DNA from: Marinobacter sp. HL-58
GTDB taxonomy: Bacteria; Pseudomonadota; Gammaproteobacteria; Pseudomonadales; Oleiphilaceae
Direction of reading: 5' to 3'
Assembly (NCBI RefSeq): GCF_001314605.1
Contig: NZ_LIHP01000010.1
Coordinates: forward strand, 62,001-126,000
DNA length: 64,000 nucleotides
The notes below the pieces were generated by a model, which did not search any database, was not told the DNA's origin, and saw only the letters and a program-made list of their open reading frames with translations. This document shows positions 1 to 10,480 of this stretch, in pieces. The translations under genes were made by a program, and so were the position numbers. Every line of letters begins with the position of its first letter. Within the stretch, counting starts at the first letter, position 1.

Positions 1-1694
1 ATGGCAGTTGTCAGCCACTCGTACAGCCCCGGGTCGACGGCCCTGACCGGCACAAAGTCTGCCAGCATGTCGGCGGTTCCGTCGCGGACGCCCACTCTCA
101 GGCCAAGGTTGTCTTCGCCCTGCCGGTCCATACGCAGGTCAAACGCACCTGTCAGGCCAGTATTACCTCCATAAACCATGCTGATATCATCCGAGAAGAC
201 TCGCAGAATATCCCCCTCGGATTGCCACGCCACACCGGCGTGGAAATCTTCCAGTTCCCAGAACCCCCGGAACAGATCGGGAAAACCCAGTGTCAGCTCA
301 TCACTCCGGGCATCGACAAAGCCTCCCTCATTGTTCATGACAAAGCGGCCATCGAGGCCTGACACTCCCGGCGCACCGCCATAGGCACGGATATCCACAT
401 CGTTCAGCAACGCCGTCAGTTCAAACCGTCCTTTCCCGTCCGGTGGCAGATCGAGCATCAGCTGGTTGAGCTTGCCGGCCGGCCGATAGTTCCCGAGTGC
501 CCTGCTGGCCCCGTCCGGCAGCAGGCCAAGACCGGACACCAGGTGGCGCAGCGGCTGGAGCGGAAGTTCGTCGGCGATGATTCTGGGGCCTGCCTCGCCA
601 TGCCGGAAACGTACGCTGAACGGAGGAACCGGCTCACCGTTCCACTGCCATTGCAGATTCCTGAGGTGGAACGCGCCGGTGGTATACCAGGGTCTGTCGG
701 CTGGCTCACCCTCCGGGCCGCCGGGTGCATCCTGCCTGCGCCAGCCAAAACTGGCCCGGATGTCCTCCAGTGGCGCCAGGGATTCGCTGCCGGCGCCGAT
801 CTGCAGGTAAGGTGTCGCAACGTTACCGCTGACTTGCTCCATCAGGCCGTCGCGGAATGTCAGCCACACCTGGCCACCCAGATCAAAGCCTTCCACCCGG
901 ATATCCTGCCAGGCGTATTCTTCGACCAGCCCGTCAAACAGGCGCCCGGAGTTGATGTCAGCGTATATCTGGCCGGTAAAATCACCCCGGAAGAAGTGCC
1001 TGCCAACCAGACCGAAACTGGCCAGCTGCTCAGTAGTGCCCGGGCGCATGGCCCGGCCAGAGGCATGGAAAAGTCCCCGCTGGTAAACCAGATCCAGCTG
1101 CGGAATTTCCACGTGTCGCAACTGGTCGTTATTATCCCGGACCCCCAGATCCAGACGGGTTATTTTGACAGAAGGGTCAGACAGCCATTTGCCTGCCAGA
1201 TCCAGCCAGACCTCGATATCGTTGGCCACAGGTTCGGGGATATCGACCCCCTCGACCATTACCTCGCCTCGGCGGGTCTGGTTGACCGTCAGTTCAAGGC
1301 CATCGGCTTCAAAGTTGGCAAACACGATGCGCTGGCGTGCCATGGATGCCAGGAAATCCAGGCCGATCCGGACACTTTGCAGGGAACCTGCCACGTCATT
1401 ACCCTCGCCATCAGACAGTACGACGATTTCACGGGCGATAATTGTCGGGTTCAGCCAGTTCCAGCTGGACGACAGGGAGCCGATTCGGATTTCCTGGCCA
1501 AGCTCCGATGACAGCCGCTGCTCGATAACAGCACGGTAATCGTTGATATTCTGCGTGAGTTGCCGGCCAAGCCCGGCGTATAAGGCGAGCAGGACAATCA
1601 CCACCAGCAGCAACCACCAGATCAGGCTGGCGAGGCGGGATAATAATCGCACAAAGAAAGGTCCGGATTCTGGATCAGCCACTCGGGATGTCAT
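1..1694 (-). CDS. yhdP: YhdP family AsmA-like protein, 3' end cut by window
   Basis: The minus strand is open from an ATG at 1692-1694 to the window edge, at least 564 codons without a stop. The protein begins with a short polar segment and one hydrophobic segment (IWWLLLVVIVLLALYAG), followed by a long periplasmic-type region rich in short beta-strand patterns. This fits the large YhdP/TIGR02099 family, members of which span the periplasm as beta-groove proteins and, in E. coli, help move phospholipid to the outer membrane (established for the family). Full members are around 1,250-1,300 residues, so more than half lies outside the window. It starts 43 nt after rng, consistent with the usual mreBCD-maf-rng-yhdP order. 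The ribosome site is weak (GGCGG), so the start is moderately sure. Confidence 0.85.
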   Translation of the reverse strand, partial: MTSRVADPESGPFFVRLLSRLASLIWWLLLVVIVLLALYAGLGRQLTQNINDYRAVIEQRLSSELGQEIRIGSLSSSWNWLNPTIIAREIVVLSDGEGNDVAGSLQSVRIGLDFLASMARQRIVFANFEADGLELTVNQTRRGEVMVEGVDIPEPVANDIEVWLDLAGKWLSDPSVKITRLDLGVRDNNDQLRHVEIPQLDLVYQRGLFHASGRAMRPGTTEQLASFGLVGRHFFRGDFTGQIYADINSGRLFDGLVEEYAWQDIRVEGFDLGGQVWLTFRDGLMEQVSGNVATPYLQIGAGSESLAPLEDIRASFGWRRQDAPGGPEGEPADRPWYTTGAFHLRNLQWQWNGEPVPPFSVRFRHGEAGPRIIADELPLQPLRHLVSGLGLLPDGASRALGNYRPAGKLNQLMLDLPPDGKGRFELTALLNDVDIRAYGGAPGVSGLDGRFVMNNEGGFVDARSDELTLGFPDLFRGFWELEDFHAGVAWQSEGDILRVFSDDISMVYGGNTGLTGAFDLRMDRQGEDNLGLRVGVRDGTADMLADFVPVRAVDPGLYEWLTTA

Positions 1695-1737
1695 CAGTCA
1701 CAACCGCCACGCCTAGTCAATGCCTGTCGTTTCGGCG

Positions 1738-3219
1738 TTACAACAGCACCACATCATACTGCTCCTGACTGTAGAATGGCTCAACCTGGAAGCGAATGGT
1801 TTTACTGATGAAGGTTTCGAGATCCGCAACGTTATCGGATTCCTCATCCAGCAAACGGTCCACCACGCTCTGGGAAGCCATGACAAGATAGCTTTCCGCA
1901 TCATAGGCGCGATTCACCCGCAGAATTTCCCGGAACACTTCGTAGCAGACGGTTTCCGTGGTTTTAAGGAAACCGCGGCCATCGCAGATCGGGCAGGGTT
2001 CACAGAGGATCTGGCCCAGGCTTTCGGTGGTGCGTTTGCGGGTCATTTCCACCAGGCCCAGCTCCGAGACTCCGGTAATCTTGGTTTTGGCATGATCCCG
2101 TTCCAGCATCTTTTCCAGCATGCGGTGCACCTGGCGTTGATGCTCGGAATCGTCCATATCAATAAAGTCGATGATGATAATACCGCCAAGGTTACGCAAC
2201 CGAAGCTGGCGGCTGATGGCCCGGGCCGCCTCCAGGTTGGTCTTGAAGATGGTTTCCTCGAGGTTGCGATGGCCCACAAACGCGCCGGTGTTGATATCGA
2301 TGGTGGTCATCGCCTCGGTCTGGTCGATGATGACGTAACCACCCGACTTCAGCTGAACTTTCCGGCTGAGGGCCTTCTGGATTTCATCCTCTACGGAATA
2401 CAGGTCGAAAATCGGCCTTTCTCCGGGGTAATACTCGACCTTATCGGAAAACTCGGTGACAAATTCGTTCACAAACTCCATGACCCGCTGGTGACTTTCC
2501 CGGCTGTCGATGCGCACTTTTTCTGTCTGGGGACGAATCAGGTCACGAATGGTGCGGATAAACAGGGGTAGGTCCTGATAGACCACCGCCGGTGCCTGGC
2601 TGCGGGAAAGGCGCTCCTCGATCGCCTGATTGAGGCGATGCAGGTAGTTCATATCACCCAGCAGATCCTCCGCCGAGGCTGCTTCTGCCGCGGTACGGAT
2701 GATATAACCCCCGCTCACCTCCGGGTCCGCCGCTGCACCCTCTTCCACCAGGGATTTCAGCCGCGAGCGCTCGTTTTCATCCTCGATGCGCTGGGAAATA
2801 CCCACATGACTGACACCGGGCATAAACACCAGGTAGCGAGAGGGGATGGATAACTGGGTGGTCAGCCGCGCGCCCTTGGTTCCGATAGGGTCCTTGGTAA
2901 CCTGTACCACGAGGGATTGCCCTTCCCGGAGCAGTGTACGGATGTCCGGGACGGTTTTCGGGGCATCGGCGGGCTCATTGGGCGGTTGCTGAACCGGCAC
3001 CACATCGGATGCATGAATAAAGGCGGCCCTTTCGAGACCGATATCAACAAACGCCGCTTCCATACCGGGCAGCACGCGAACCACCTTGCCCTTGTAGATG
3101 TTGCCAACGATCCCCTTGCGGCTGGTGCGCTCAATGTAGGCCTCCTGGAGCATGCCGTTCTCCACGAGAGCCACCCGGGTTTCCACCGGCGTAACATTGA
3201 TCAGGATTTCTTCACTCAT
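1738..3219 (-). CDS. rng: Ribonuclease G
   Basis: Encodes 493 residues of the RNase E/G family, a single-strand endoribonuclease that matures the 5' end of 16S rRNA and helps degrade mRNA. An S1-like RNA-binding domain comes first ([11 protein letters not shown], then [23 protein letters not shown]). The catalytic DNase I-like region contains [14 protein letters not shown] and IIIIDFIDM, with metal-binding aspartates. The Zn-link CPICDGRG follows. The protein stops soon after, without the long C-terminal scaffold of RNase E, so it is RNase G. I chose the ATG at 3219, with GGAGAG upstream, over an in-frame upstream ATG at 3276 that lacks family similarity. It overlaps maf by 8 nt, so the genes are probably co-transcribed. 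Confidence 0.95.
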   Translation of the reverse strand: MSEEILINVTPVETRVALVENGMLQEAYIERTSRKGIVGNIYKGKVVRVLPGMEAAFVDIGLERAAFIHASDVVPVQQPPNEPADAPKTVPDIRTLLREGQSLVVQVTKDPIGTKGARLTTQLSIPSRYLVFMPGVSHVGISQRIEDENERSRLKSLVEEGAAADPEVSGGYIIRTAAEAASAEDLLGDMNYLHRLNQAIEERLSRSQAPAVVYQDLPLFIRTIRDLIRPQTEKVRIDSRESHQRVMEFVNEFVTEFSDKVEYYPGERPIFDLYSVEDEIQKALSRKVQLKSGGYVIIDQTEAMTTIDINTGAFVGHRNLEETIFKTNLEAARAISRQLRLRNLGGIIIIDFIDMDDSEHQRQVHRMLEKMLERDHAKTKITGVSELGLVEMTRKRTTESLGQILCEPCPICDGRGFLKTTETVCYEVFREILRVNRAYDAESYLVMASQSVVDRLLDEESDNVADLETFISKTIRFQVEPFYSQEQYDVVLL

Positions 3220-3817
3220 TGCGGCTCTCCTGCCTGCTGTTCCAGGTTTCCCATACCGGGTATCCGGCGTCGGCAAGTAATTCTGCGGTTTCCCGCAGGG
3301 GCAGACCCACTACAGCGCTGTAGCTGCCCCGGAGTTCTTCTACAAAAATACCACCCCGGCCCTGAATACCATAGCCGCCGGCCTTGTCCATTGGCTCACC
3401 GGTGGCCACGTAGGCGTCTATCTCCTCGTCTGACAACCACCGGAAGCGAACATCCGTAACGGCCACCAATGAATCACAGGCATTCTTGTGAGCAATGGCA
3501 ACGGCGGTCATAACCTCATGGCTGGCGCCAGACAGTTGCCGCAGCATGTCAGCGGCGTCCTGTCTGTCGGCGGGCTTGCCCAGAATACGACCATCAAGGA
3601 CTACGGAAGTATCCGAGCCGATAACAATGGCGCCGGGCTCTGCTGCCTGAACCGCCAACGCCTTTCCCCGAGCCAGCCGCTCCACATAATGGCGCGCCGA
3701 CTCCCCGGCAGCCGGTGTTTCATCTATGTCGGCCGCGCAGACCCGGAATGACAGCCCGATCTGCCTGAGCAGTTCGGCCCTGCGCGGCGAGGCGGAGGCA
3801 AGAACAATCGATGCCAT
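3212..3817 (-). CDS. maf: Maf-like nucleoside triphosphate pyrophosphatase (YhdE type)
   Basis: A 201-residue Maf protein. The N-terminal [10 protein letters not shown] motif forms the nucleotide pocket, [10 protein letters not shown] carries the catalytic acidic residue, and GYGIQGRGG is the conserved C-terminal loop. The family hydrolyses dTTP, UTP or modified nucleotides to monophosphates and is linked to septum inhibition in Bacillus. Its position directly after mreD and before rng matches the E. coli yhdE locus, which favours the dTTP/UTP-specific subtype over the YceF subtype (inference from context). The stop codon lies inside the rng start region (8-nt overlap). Confidence 0.93.
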   Translation of the reverse strand: MASIVLASASPRRAELLRQIGLSFRVCAADIDETPAAGESARHYVERLARGKALAVQAAEPGAIVIGSDTSVVLDGRILGKPADRQDAADMLRQLSGASHEVMTAVAIAHKNACDSLVAVTDVRFRWLSDEEIDAYVATGEPMDKAGGYGIQGRGGIFVEELRGSYSAVVGLPLRETAELLADAGYPVWETWNSRQESRNE

Positions 3818-3835
3818 GAATAGTCCGGGCCTCCG

Positions 3836-4312
3836 CTATCCCAGTTTCCGGTTCAGGTTATCCAGCAGCACGCAAACAATCGGCCAGAGAAGGGCGCTGG
3901 TCAGAGCCGGCCACAGGTAGCTGAACCCCGAGTCATCTGCCCCGAGGGTCTGCTTTATGAAATGCACTAGCATCTGGTTGATGCCCAGCAGCAGGAATAC
4001 CATCAGGCATTGTTGGGGTAAGGGGTACATGCGCAGCCGCTGATGGATCGTCAGCACCAGGAATGCAATGACCCCCATGGCCAGGGCATTCACGCCCAGA
4101 GGCGTTGCTTCCAGGACATCCAGCAACAGGCCAAGGCACCAGGCCAGCAGAATGCCAAACTGGCCAGGGGCCCGGAATGTCCAGTAGAACACCATCAGAC
4201 CCAGCCACTCCGGGCGGAATTCGAACCAGTCCACCGGAAACAGGGAACTACTCAGCACCAGCGCCAGTATAATGCTCAGCGCGAAAACGGGATAACTGAT
4301 CACTGACAGCAT
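3836..4312 (-). CDS. mreD: Rod shape-determining protein MreD
   Basis: A 158-residue, very hydrophobic inner-membrane protein with about five predicted membrane segments. The first is FALSIILALVLSSSLFPV; later ones include VNALAMGVIAFLVLTI and CLMVFLLLGINQMLVHF. It belongs to the rod complex with MreB and MreC, which guides lateral-wall peptidoglycan synthesis. Its start ATG shares one base with the mreC stop (TGATG), typical of translational coupling. Sequence conservation in this family is low, so the call rests on topology, length and position between mreC and maf. Confidence 0.9.
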   Translation of the reverse strand: MLSVISYPVFALSIILALVLSSSLFPVDWFEFRPEWLGLMVFYWTFRAPGQFGILLAWCLGLLLDVLEATPLGVNALAMGVIAFLVLTIHQRLRMYPLPQQCLMVFLLLGINQMLVHFIKQTLGADDSGFSYLWPALTSALLWPIVCVLLDNLNRKLG

Positions 4313-5208
4313 CAGCGCACCTCATCCTGTTCCGCCGGACCCATTTCAGTGGCAGGGGCTGCCTCCCCGGCTTCGTCATTGGCATCCTGCTCGGGTGAGA
4401 ATACAACCAGAACGAGCCGACTCTTGTTCAGTTCCGCCAGGGGGGTGGCCTCAATTTTCACAAAGGGTTCGCCCTGTTCCTTGGTAATACTGCCGACTTT
4501 TGCAACCGGGTAGCCTTTCGGGAAGCGCCCGCCGAGGCCGGAGCTGACCAGCAAATCCTCCTCCCGGATATCCGCTGTATCCGGCACATGCACCAGTTCC
4601 AGGGCACTGGCATCGCCATTACCCAGAAGAACGGCCCGCAAGCCATTACGAACCACTTCCACCGGCACCGCGTGGCTGCTGTCCGACACCAGCAATACCC
4701 TGGAGGTAAAACTGCTGGTCTGTTCAACCTGCCCCATCAGGCCATTGGCATCCAGAATCGCCTGACCGACTTCCACGCCATCACGGCTACCCTTGTTGAT
4801 AACAATTTCATGGGAGAAGGGATCCGGAGAGACCGCCACCACTTCACCGACAATCACGCGGTCGTCCAGGACTTCAGAGGAATTCATCAGCTTGCGCAGT
4901 TCGTTGTTCTCGGACGCCAGGGCAGCGTATTTCAGGGCCCGACGCTCCAGTATCAGCAGCCGGGCACGAAGGGCCTCGTTTTCTTCCTGGAGATCTTCCT
5001 TGCTGGTAAACAGGCTCGCGACCCACTCATTGAATTGGGAGGGAGCATTGCCCAACCAGTGGATCGGGGCAAGACCCGTGCCGATTGCGCTGCGAACCTG
5101 GGTGAGTTGATCAAAGCGGCTGTCCGCTACAATCAACACCACCGACAGCACAATAACCAGCAGCAGCCTGAATCCGGGAACGGGGCTTTGTACGAAAATG
5201 GTTTTAAT
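4312..5208 (-). CDS. mreC: Rod shape-determining protein MreC, probable ATT start
   Basis: A bitopic periplasmic protein that links MreB to the peptidoglycan machinery. From the proposed start it has 298 residues: a short cytoplasmic leader (IKTIFVQSPVPGFR), one membrane segment (LLLVIVLSVVLIVA), a coiled coil (about residues 70-110, LQEENEALRARLLILERRA) and the beta-rich MreC core (VSPDPFSHEIVINKG, GLGGRFPKGYPVAKV). The first in-frame ATG, GTG or TTG is a GTG at 5149-5151, inside the membrane segment. That start would remove the leader and half of the anchor. An ATT at 5206-5208 lies 7 nt after a strong GGGAGG (5216-5221) and restores the full N-terminus; the in-frame stop upstream is at 5266-5268. 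The gene is certain, the start codon is inference. Confidence 0.9.
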   Translation of the reverse strand: MKTIFVQSPVPGFRLLLVIVLSVVLIVADSRFDQLTQVRSAIGTGLAPIHWLGNAPSQFNEWVASLFTSKEDLQEENEALRARLLILERRALKYAALASENNELRKLMNSSEVLDDRVIVGEVVAVSPDPFSHEIVINKGSRDGVEVGQAILDANGLMGQVEQTSSFTSRVLLVSDSSHAVPVEVVRNGLRAVLLGNGDASALELVHVPDTADIREEDLLVSSGLGGRFPKGYPVAKVGSITKEQGEPFVKIEATPLAELNKSRLVLVVFSPEQDANDEAGEAAPATEMGPAEQDEVR

Positions 5209-5249
5209 GGCACAACCTCCCGCAGGACCGGCAGGAGTCCATACGACAA

Positions 5250-5278
5250 CCGCCGCCGTGAGGTTTCACGAGCGGCGG
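5250..5278 (-). other. Hairpin between mreB and mreC
   Basis: On the plus strand CCGCCG pairs with CGGCGG, and inside it CGTGA pairs with TCACG around a GGTT loop. It lies in the 111-nt gap after mreB and has no T run after it on the minus strand. An RNA-processing or differential-expression element is more likely than a full terminator (inference). Confidence 0.5.
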
Positions 5279-5319
5279 CCGGGTTGAGGCGATGTCGGGG
5301 CGCAAAGCCGGGGTCAAGG

Positions 5320-6755
<1,436 letters not shown>

Positions 6756-7043
6756 GTGACCATTTCCCGTAAAGATATTGAAAAAGTCGCTGTTCTTGCC
6801 CGCATTCGGGTGGATGACCAGCAGGTTTCGGCGCTGGAGAAGGATCTGGGCAATATTCTGGATCTGGTGGATCAGTTGAGTGCCGCGGATACGGATTCGG
6901 TAGAGCCCATGGCCCACCCACTGAATGCCGTCCAGCGCCTGCGCCCGGATGAGGTGACGGAGAGCAATCAGCGGGAGGCGTTCCAGGCGATTGCGCCGGC
7001 TACCGAGAATGGCCTTTATCTCGTGCCGCGCGTTATTGAGTGA
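6756..7043 (+). CDS. gatC: Aspartyl/glutamyl-tRNA amidotransferase subunit C
   Basis: A 95-residue GatC, the small subunit that wraps around GatA and stabilises the GatCAB complex. The complex converts Asp-tRNA(Asn) and/or Glu-tRNA(Gln) to the amidated form. Family hallmarks are the N-terminal ISRKDIEKVAVLARI helix, LGNILDLVDQL and the central VEPMAHPL. The start is a GTG (6756-6758) 4 nt after GGGAGG; the overlapping ATG at 6754 runs straight into a stop. It is followed by gatA after 32 nt. Confidence 0.95.
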   Translation: MTISRKDIEKVAVLARIRVDDQQVSALEKDLGNILDLVDQLSAADTDSVEPMAHPLNAVQRLRPDEVTESNQREAFQAIAPATENGLYLVPRVIE

Positions 7044-7075
7044 ACTGACGAACAGAGACTTAATCAGGAAGGATC

Positions 7076-8533
7076 ATGCATAACAAGTCCGTAGCAGAGC
7101 TTTCCCGCGAGCTGGAAAGCGGCAAGATTTCCAGTGTGGAGCTGACCCGGGAGTACCTGGGCCGTCTCAGGAAAGAAGACGAGCAACTCAACAGTTTTAT
7201 CTCCATTACCGAAGACCAGGCCCTGGCGGATGCCCGTGCGGCGGACGAGCAGCGGGCGGCGGGCAAGGCCACGCCGTGGACCGGCGTGCCGTTTGCCCAC
7301 AAGGACATTTTCTGCACCAACGGTGTGGCGACGACCTGTGGCTCCAAGATGCTGGCCAATTTTGTGCCGCCATACGACGCCACGGTAACGTCCAACTTCC
7401 GCAACGCCGGCGCGGTTTGTCTTGGCAAGACCAACATGGACGAGTTCGCCATGGGTTCGTCCACTGAATCCAGTTACTTTGGTGCCACCACCAATCCCTG
7501 GGGGCTCAGCCGCGGTGAGAAGCGGGTTCCGGGTGGTTCGTCCGGCGGTTCGGCGGCTGCGGTTGCGGCGCGGCTGGTGCCGGCGGCTACGGCTACGGAT
7601 ACCGGCGGCTCAATCCGCCAGCCGGCAGCCCTGTGTGGCGTGACCGGGCTGAAGCCGACCTACGGCCGGGTATCCCGTTACGGCATGATTGCCTTTGCCT
7701 CCAGCCTGGACCAGGGCGGCACCATGGCCCGCACGGCGGAAGACAATGCGTTGATGCTGAACGTAATGGCCGGCTTTGATCCGAAGGATTCAACCTCCAT
7801 AGACCGTGAGGTTCCTGACTATACCGCCACGCTCGACGAACCTCTTAAAGGCCTGAAGATCGGTTTGCCGAAGGAATACTTTACCGGCAATCTCAGTGCG
7901 GCCATGGAGGAGCAGGTTCGCGGTGCGATCCGGGAGTATGAAAAGCTGGGCGCCACGGTGAAGGAAGTCTCCCTGCCCCATGCCGACCTGGCCATTGCCG
8001 CCTATTATGTGATTGCGCCGGCGGAGGCCTCCGCCAACCTGTCCCGATTTGATGGCGCCCGCTACGGCTACCGCTGCAAAGACCCGAAAGATCTCCTGGA
8101 CATGTACACCCGCACCCGGGCCGAGGGTTTTGGTGAGGAGGTCAAGCGGCGGATTCTGGTGGGCACCTATGCCCTCTCAGCCGGCTATTTCGATGCCTAT
8201 TACCTCAAGGCCCAGAAGGTGCGCCGGCTGATCCAGCAGGATTTCATCAATGCTTTCAAGGAAGTGGATGTGCTGATGAGCCCGACCACGCCGTCACCGG
8301 CGTTCGTCCAGGGCGAGAAAACCAGTGACCCGGTCACCATGTACCTGGAAGACGTGTTCACCATTGCCATCAATCTGGCGGGTATTCCGGCCATGTCGGT
8401 GCCGGCCGGTTTCGTGGACGGCCTGCCGGTGGGTCTGCAGATTATCGGGGACTACTTTTCCGAAGCCCGGCTGCTTAACGCCGCCCATCAATTCCAGCAG
8501 GTGACCGACTGGCACCAGCGCGAGCCGCAATAA
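7076..8533 (+). CDS. gatA: Aspartyl/glutamyl-tRNA amidotransferase subunit A
   Basis: A 485-residue amidase-signature enzyme. It releases ammonia from glutamine and passes it to GatB for tRNA-bound Asp or Glu. The Ser-cisSer-Lys triad region is visible: Lys in [10 protein letters not shown], then [16 protein letters not shown] and [15 protein letters not shown] with the nucleophilic serine. Length matches the family (about 480-490). The ATG at 7076 follows AGGA. It is the middle gene of gatCAB, with gatB 36 nt downstream. Confidence 0.97.
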   Translation: MHNKSVAELSRELESGKISSVELTREYLGRLRKEDEQLNSFISITEDQALADARAADEQRAAGKATPWTGVPFAHKDIFCTNGVATTCGSKMLANFVPPYDATVTSNFRNAGAVCLGKTNMDEFAMGSSTESSYFGATTNPWGLSRGEKRVPGGSSGGSAAAVAARLVPAATATDTGGSIRQPAALCGVTGLKPTYGRVSRYGMIAFASSLDQGGTMARTAEDNALMLNVMAGFDPKDSTSIDREVPDYTATLDEPLKGLKIGLPKEYFTGNLSAAMEEQVRGAIREYEKLGATVKEVSLPHADLAIAAYYVIAPAEASANLSRFDGARYGYRCKDPKDLLDMYTRTRAEGFGEEVKRRILVGTYALSAGYFDAYYLKAQKVRRLIQQDFINAFKEVDVLMSPTTPSPAFVQGEKTSDPVTMYLEDVFTIAINLAGIPAMSVPAGFVDGLPVGLQIIGDYFSEARLLNAAHQFQQVTDWHQREPQ

Positions 8534-8569
8534 GCCCGAAAGAGGCCCCATACAGAGGAGAGAGCAACT

Positions 8570-10021
8570 ATGCAGTGGGACATTGTGATCGGGCTGGAAA
8601 TTCACGTTCAGCTCGCCACCAGGACCAAGATTTTTTCCGGCTCCAGCACCGCCTACGGCGCCGAGCCCAACACCCAGGCCAATGCCGTTGACCTGGCCAT
8701 GCCCGGCACCCTGCCCGTACCCAACGAGCAGGCATTCCGCTATGCGGTGATGTTCGGCCTGGCGGTCAATGCGGAGATTGAGCGCCGCTCGGTGTTCGAA
8801 CGCAAGAACTACTTCTACCCGGACCTGCCCAAAGGCTACCAGACCACCCAGCTGGAACGGCCCATCGTGGGCCCGGGCTACGTGGATATTGACCTGGCCA
8901 ATGGTGAAACCAAACGGGTACGAATTCATCATGCCCACCTGGAAGAGGACGCTGGCAAGTCCTTGCATGAAGACTTCCACGGCATGACCGGTATCGACCT
9001 GAACCGCGCCGGCACCCCATTGATCGAGGTAGTGACCGAGCCGGACATGACCAACGCCGATGAGGCGGTCGCCTTTGCCAAAAAGCTTCACGGTATCGTG
9101 ACCTCGCTGGGCATCTGCGACGGCGACATGTCCCAGGGTTCCATGCGCTTCGACGTCAACATATCTCTCAAGCCCAAGGGCTCCGAAACGCTGGGCACGC
9201 GCACCGAGACCAAGAACCTGAACTCCTTCCGCTTCATGGAGCAGGCCATCGCCCACGAAGTGGAGCGGCAGATGGATATCCTGGAAGACGGCGGTACTAT
9301 CGTGCAGGAAACCCGCCTGTACAACGGCGACCGGGACGAGTCCCGCTCCATGCGCACCAAGGAAGAAGCCAACGACTACCGCTACTTCCCCTGCCCGGAC
9401 CTGCTGCCGGTGGAAATCGACGACGCCTTCATCGACGAGGCCCGCAACAGCCTCCCGGAGCTGCCGGACGCCCGCAAGGCCCGCTTCATGGACCAGTACG
9501 GCCTGAACGACTACGACGCCGGCCTGTTGGCCGGCGACTCGAAGCTGGCTGCTTTCTTTGAAGCCGCTGCAGAGCGCGGAAAAGATGCCAAGCTGGCCTC
9601 CAACTGGGTCCAGGGCGAGTTCTCGGCGCGTCTGAATGCGGAGGAGAAGTCGGTTGCCCAGTCGCCGATCACTGGCGCCCAGCTGGGTGATTTGGTGGTG
9701 CGCATTGCTGATAACACCATTTCCTCGGCGGGCGCCAAGAAGGTATTCGAAGCTCTCTGGAGCGGTGAAAACGACAATGTGGACGCCATCATCGACGCCA
9801 AGGGCCTGAAGCAGGTGTCGGATACCGGCGAGCTGGAAAAGATGGTGGACGAAGTGCTCGCCTCCATGCCGGACCAGGTGGCCCAGTATCAGCAGGAGTC
9901 CGACCCCAAGAAGCAGAAGAAGATGCTCGGCGGGTTTATGGGGCCGCTGATGAAGGCCTCCAAGGGCCAGGGGAATCCGAAGCTGTTTAACGAGATACTG
10001 GTTCGGAAGCTTGGGGGGTAA
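8570..10021 (+). CDS. gatB: Aspartyl/glutamyl-tRNA amidotransferase subunit B
   Basis: A 483-residue GatB, the kinase/tRNA-binding subunit that activates the misacylated aminoacyl-tRNA and uses the ammonia made by GatA. The N-terminal cradle begins [20 protein letters not shown], with the conserved [26 protein letters not shown] and [10 protein letters not shown]. The helical and YqeY-like tail ends with [28 protein letters not shown] precedes the ATG. It is the last gene of the operon; a composite hairpin element begins 56 nt after the stop. Confidence 0.97.
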   Translation: MQWDIVIGLEIHVQLATRTKIFSGSSTAYGAEPNTQANAVDLAMPGTLPVPNEQAFRYAVMFGLAVNAEIERRSVFERKNYFYPDLPKGYQTTQLERPIVGPGYVDIDLANGETKRVRIHHAHLEEDAGKSLHEDFHGMTGIDLNRAGTPLIEVVTEPDMTNADEAVAFAKKLHGIVTSLGICDGDMSQGSMRFDVNISLKPKGSETLGTRTETKNLNSFRFMEQAIAHEVERQMDILEDGGTIVQETRLYNGDRDESRSMRTKEEANDYRYFPCPDLLPVEIDDAFIDEARNSLPELPDARKARFMDQYGLNDYDAGLLAGDSKLAAFFEAAAERGKDAKLASNWVQGEFSARLNAEEKSVAQSPITGAQLGDLVVRIADNTISSAGAKKVFEALWSGENDNVDAIIDAKGLKQVSDTGELEKMVDEVLASMPDQVAQYQQESDPKKQKKMLGGFMGPLMKASKGQGNPKLFNEILVRKLGG

Positions 10022-10076
10022 CCCTCGGGCTTTGGGCTTGGGCCCTAGCCTGGTTGTTTCGGAGTTCACGGCACGT

Positions 10077-10177
10077 GGCTGGAAGGGGGTTCCAAAACAC
10101 GCTCCTTCGGCACATCCATGTGACGCTTGGGCTCCGCCATCCCTGGCTCCGCACAGTTTTGGAACCCCCTTCCAGCC
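10077..10177 (+). repeat. Composite two-armed hairpin element, copy 2
   Basis: A 22-bp perfect outer stem (10077-10098 with 10156-10177; GGCTGGAAGGGGG...CCAAAAC). The 57-nt loop starts ACGCTCCTTC and carries GCACATCCATGTG and CCATCCCTGG as the two inner arms. It follows gatB. Confidence 0.85.
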
Positions 10178-10207
10178 CCGCGCCTGTTCGGCCTCGGAGT
10201 TATACCC

Positions 10208-10295
10208 GTAGGTCGGATTAGCGAAGCGTAATCCGACACCGCGTTAACGGTCGACCCCATTTGTCGGATTACGGCTTCGCCTAATCCGACCTACG
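10208..10295. repeat. REPIN: two inverted REP sequences
   Basis: The first unit, 10208-10238, reads GTAGGTCGGATTA, then GCGAAGC, then GTAATCCGACA. The second, 10262-10295, is the same palindrome in reverse, ending CTAATCCGACCTACG. GTAGGTCGGATTA-type REPs are widespread in proteobacteria and are linked to REP-associated tyrosine transposases (known family). No such transposase gene is in the window. Confidence 0.85.
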
Positions 10296-10328
10296 TTCTA
10301 CGCTCTAGGCGTTAACTCGGAGATAGAC

Positions 10329-10438
10329 GGCGTTGGCGGATGCCCCCTCCCAAAAATGTGCGGAGCCATGGATGGCGGAGCCCAAGCGCCCATGGATGGG
10401 CTTGTAGCGTTTTTTGGGAGGGGGCATCCGCCAACGCC
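10329..10438 (-). repeat. Composite two-armed hairpin element, copy 3
   Basis: A 28-bp perfect outer stem (10329-10356 with 10411-10438; GGCGTTGGCGGATG...CCCAAAAA). Read on the minus strand, the 54-nt loop starts ACGCTACAAG. Arm 1 is GCCCATCCATGGGC, where copies 5 and 9 have GCACATCC(C)TGTGC: a paired change on both sides of the stem. Arm 2 is GCCATCCATGGC. It lies just past the rimO stop. Confidence 0.85.
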
Positions 10439-10480
10439 CTCCCCCGCAACAACCAGGCTAGAAAACCAGCACAAGGCCAA

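Larger units (their letters stand above)
10022..10480. other. Convergent gatB/rimO intergenic region packed with repeats
   Basis: 459 nt without a gene. It holds a forward composite hairpin (10077-10177), a REPIN (10208-10295) and an inverted composite hairpin (10329-10438). Each hairpin reads forward with the gene that ends next to it, so both could act as terminators here. Small open frames in the region lie wholly in the repeats. Confidence 0.7.

Noticed and set aside
543..1511. A long plus-strand open frame (322 codons)
   Set aside because: It is antisense to yhdP, whose minus-strand frame shows family-like composition and a membrane anchor. Many other long frames in this GC-rich window are shadows of the same kind.
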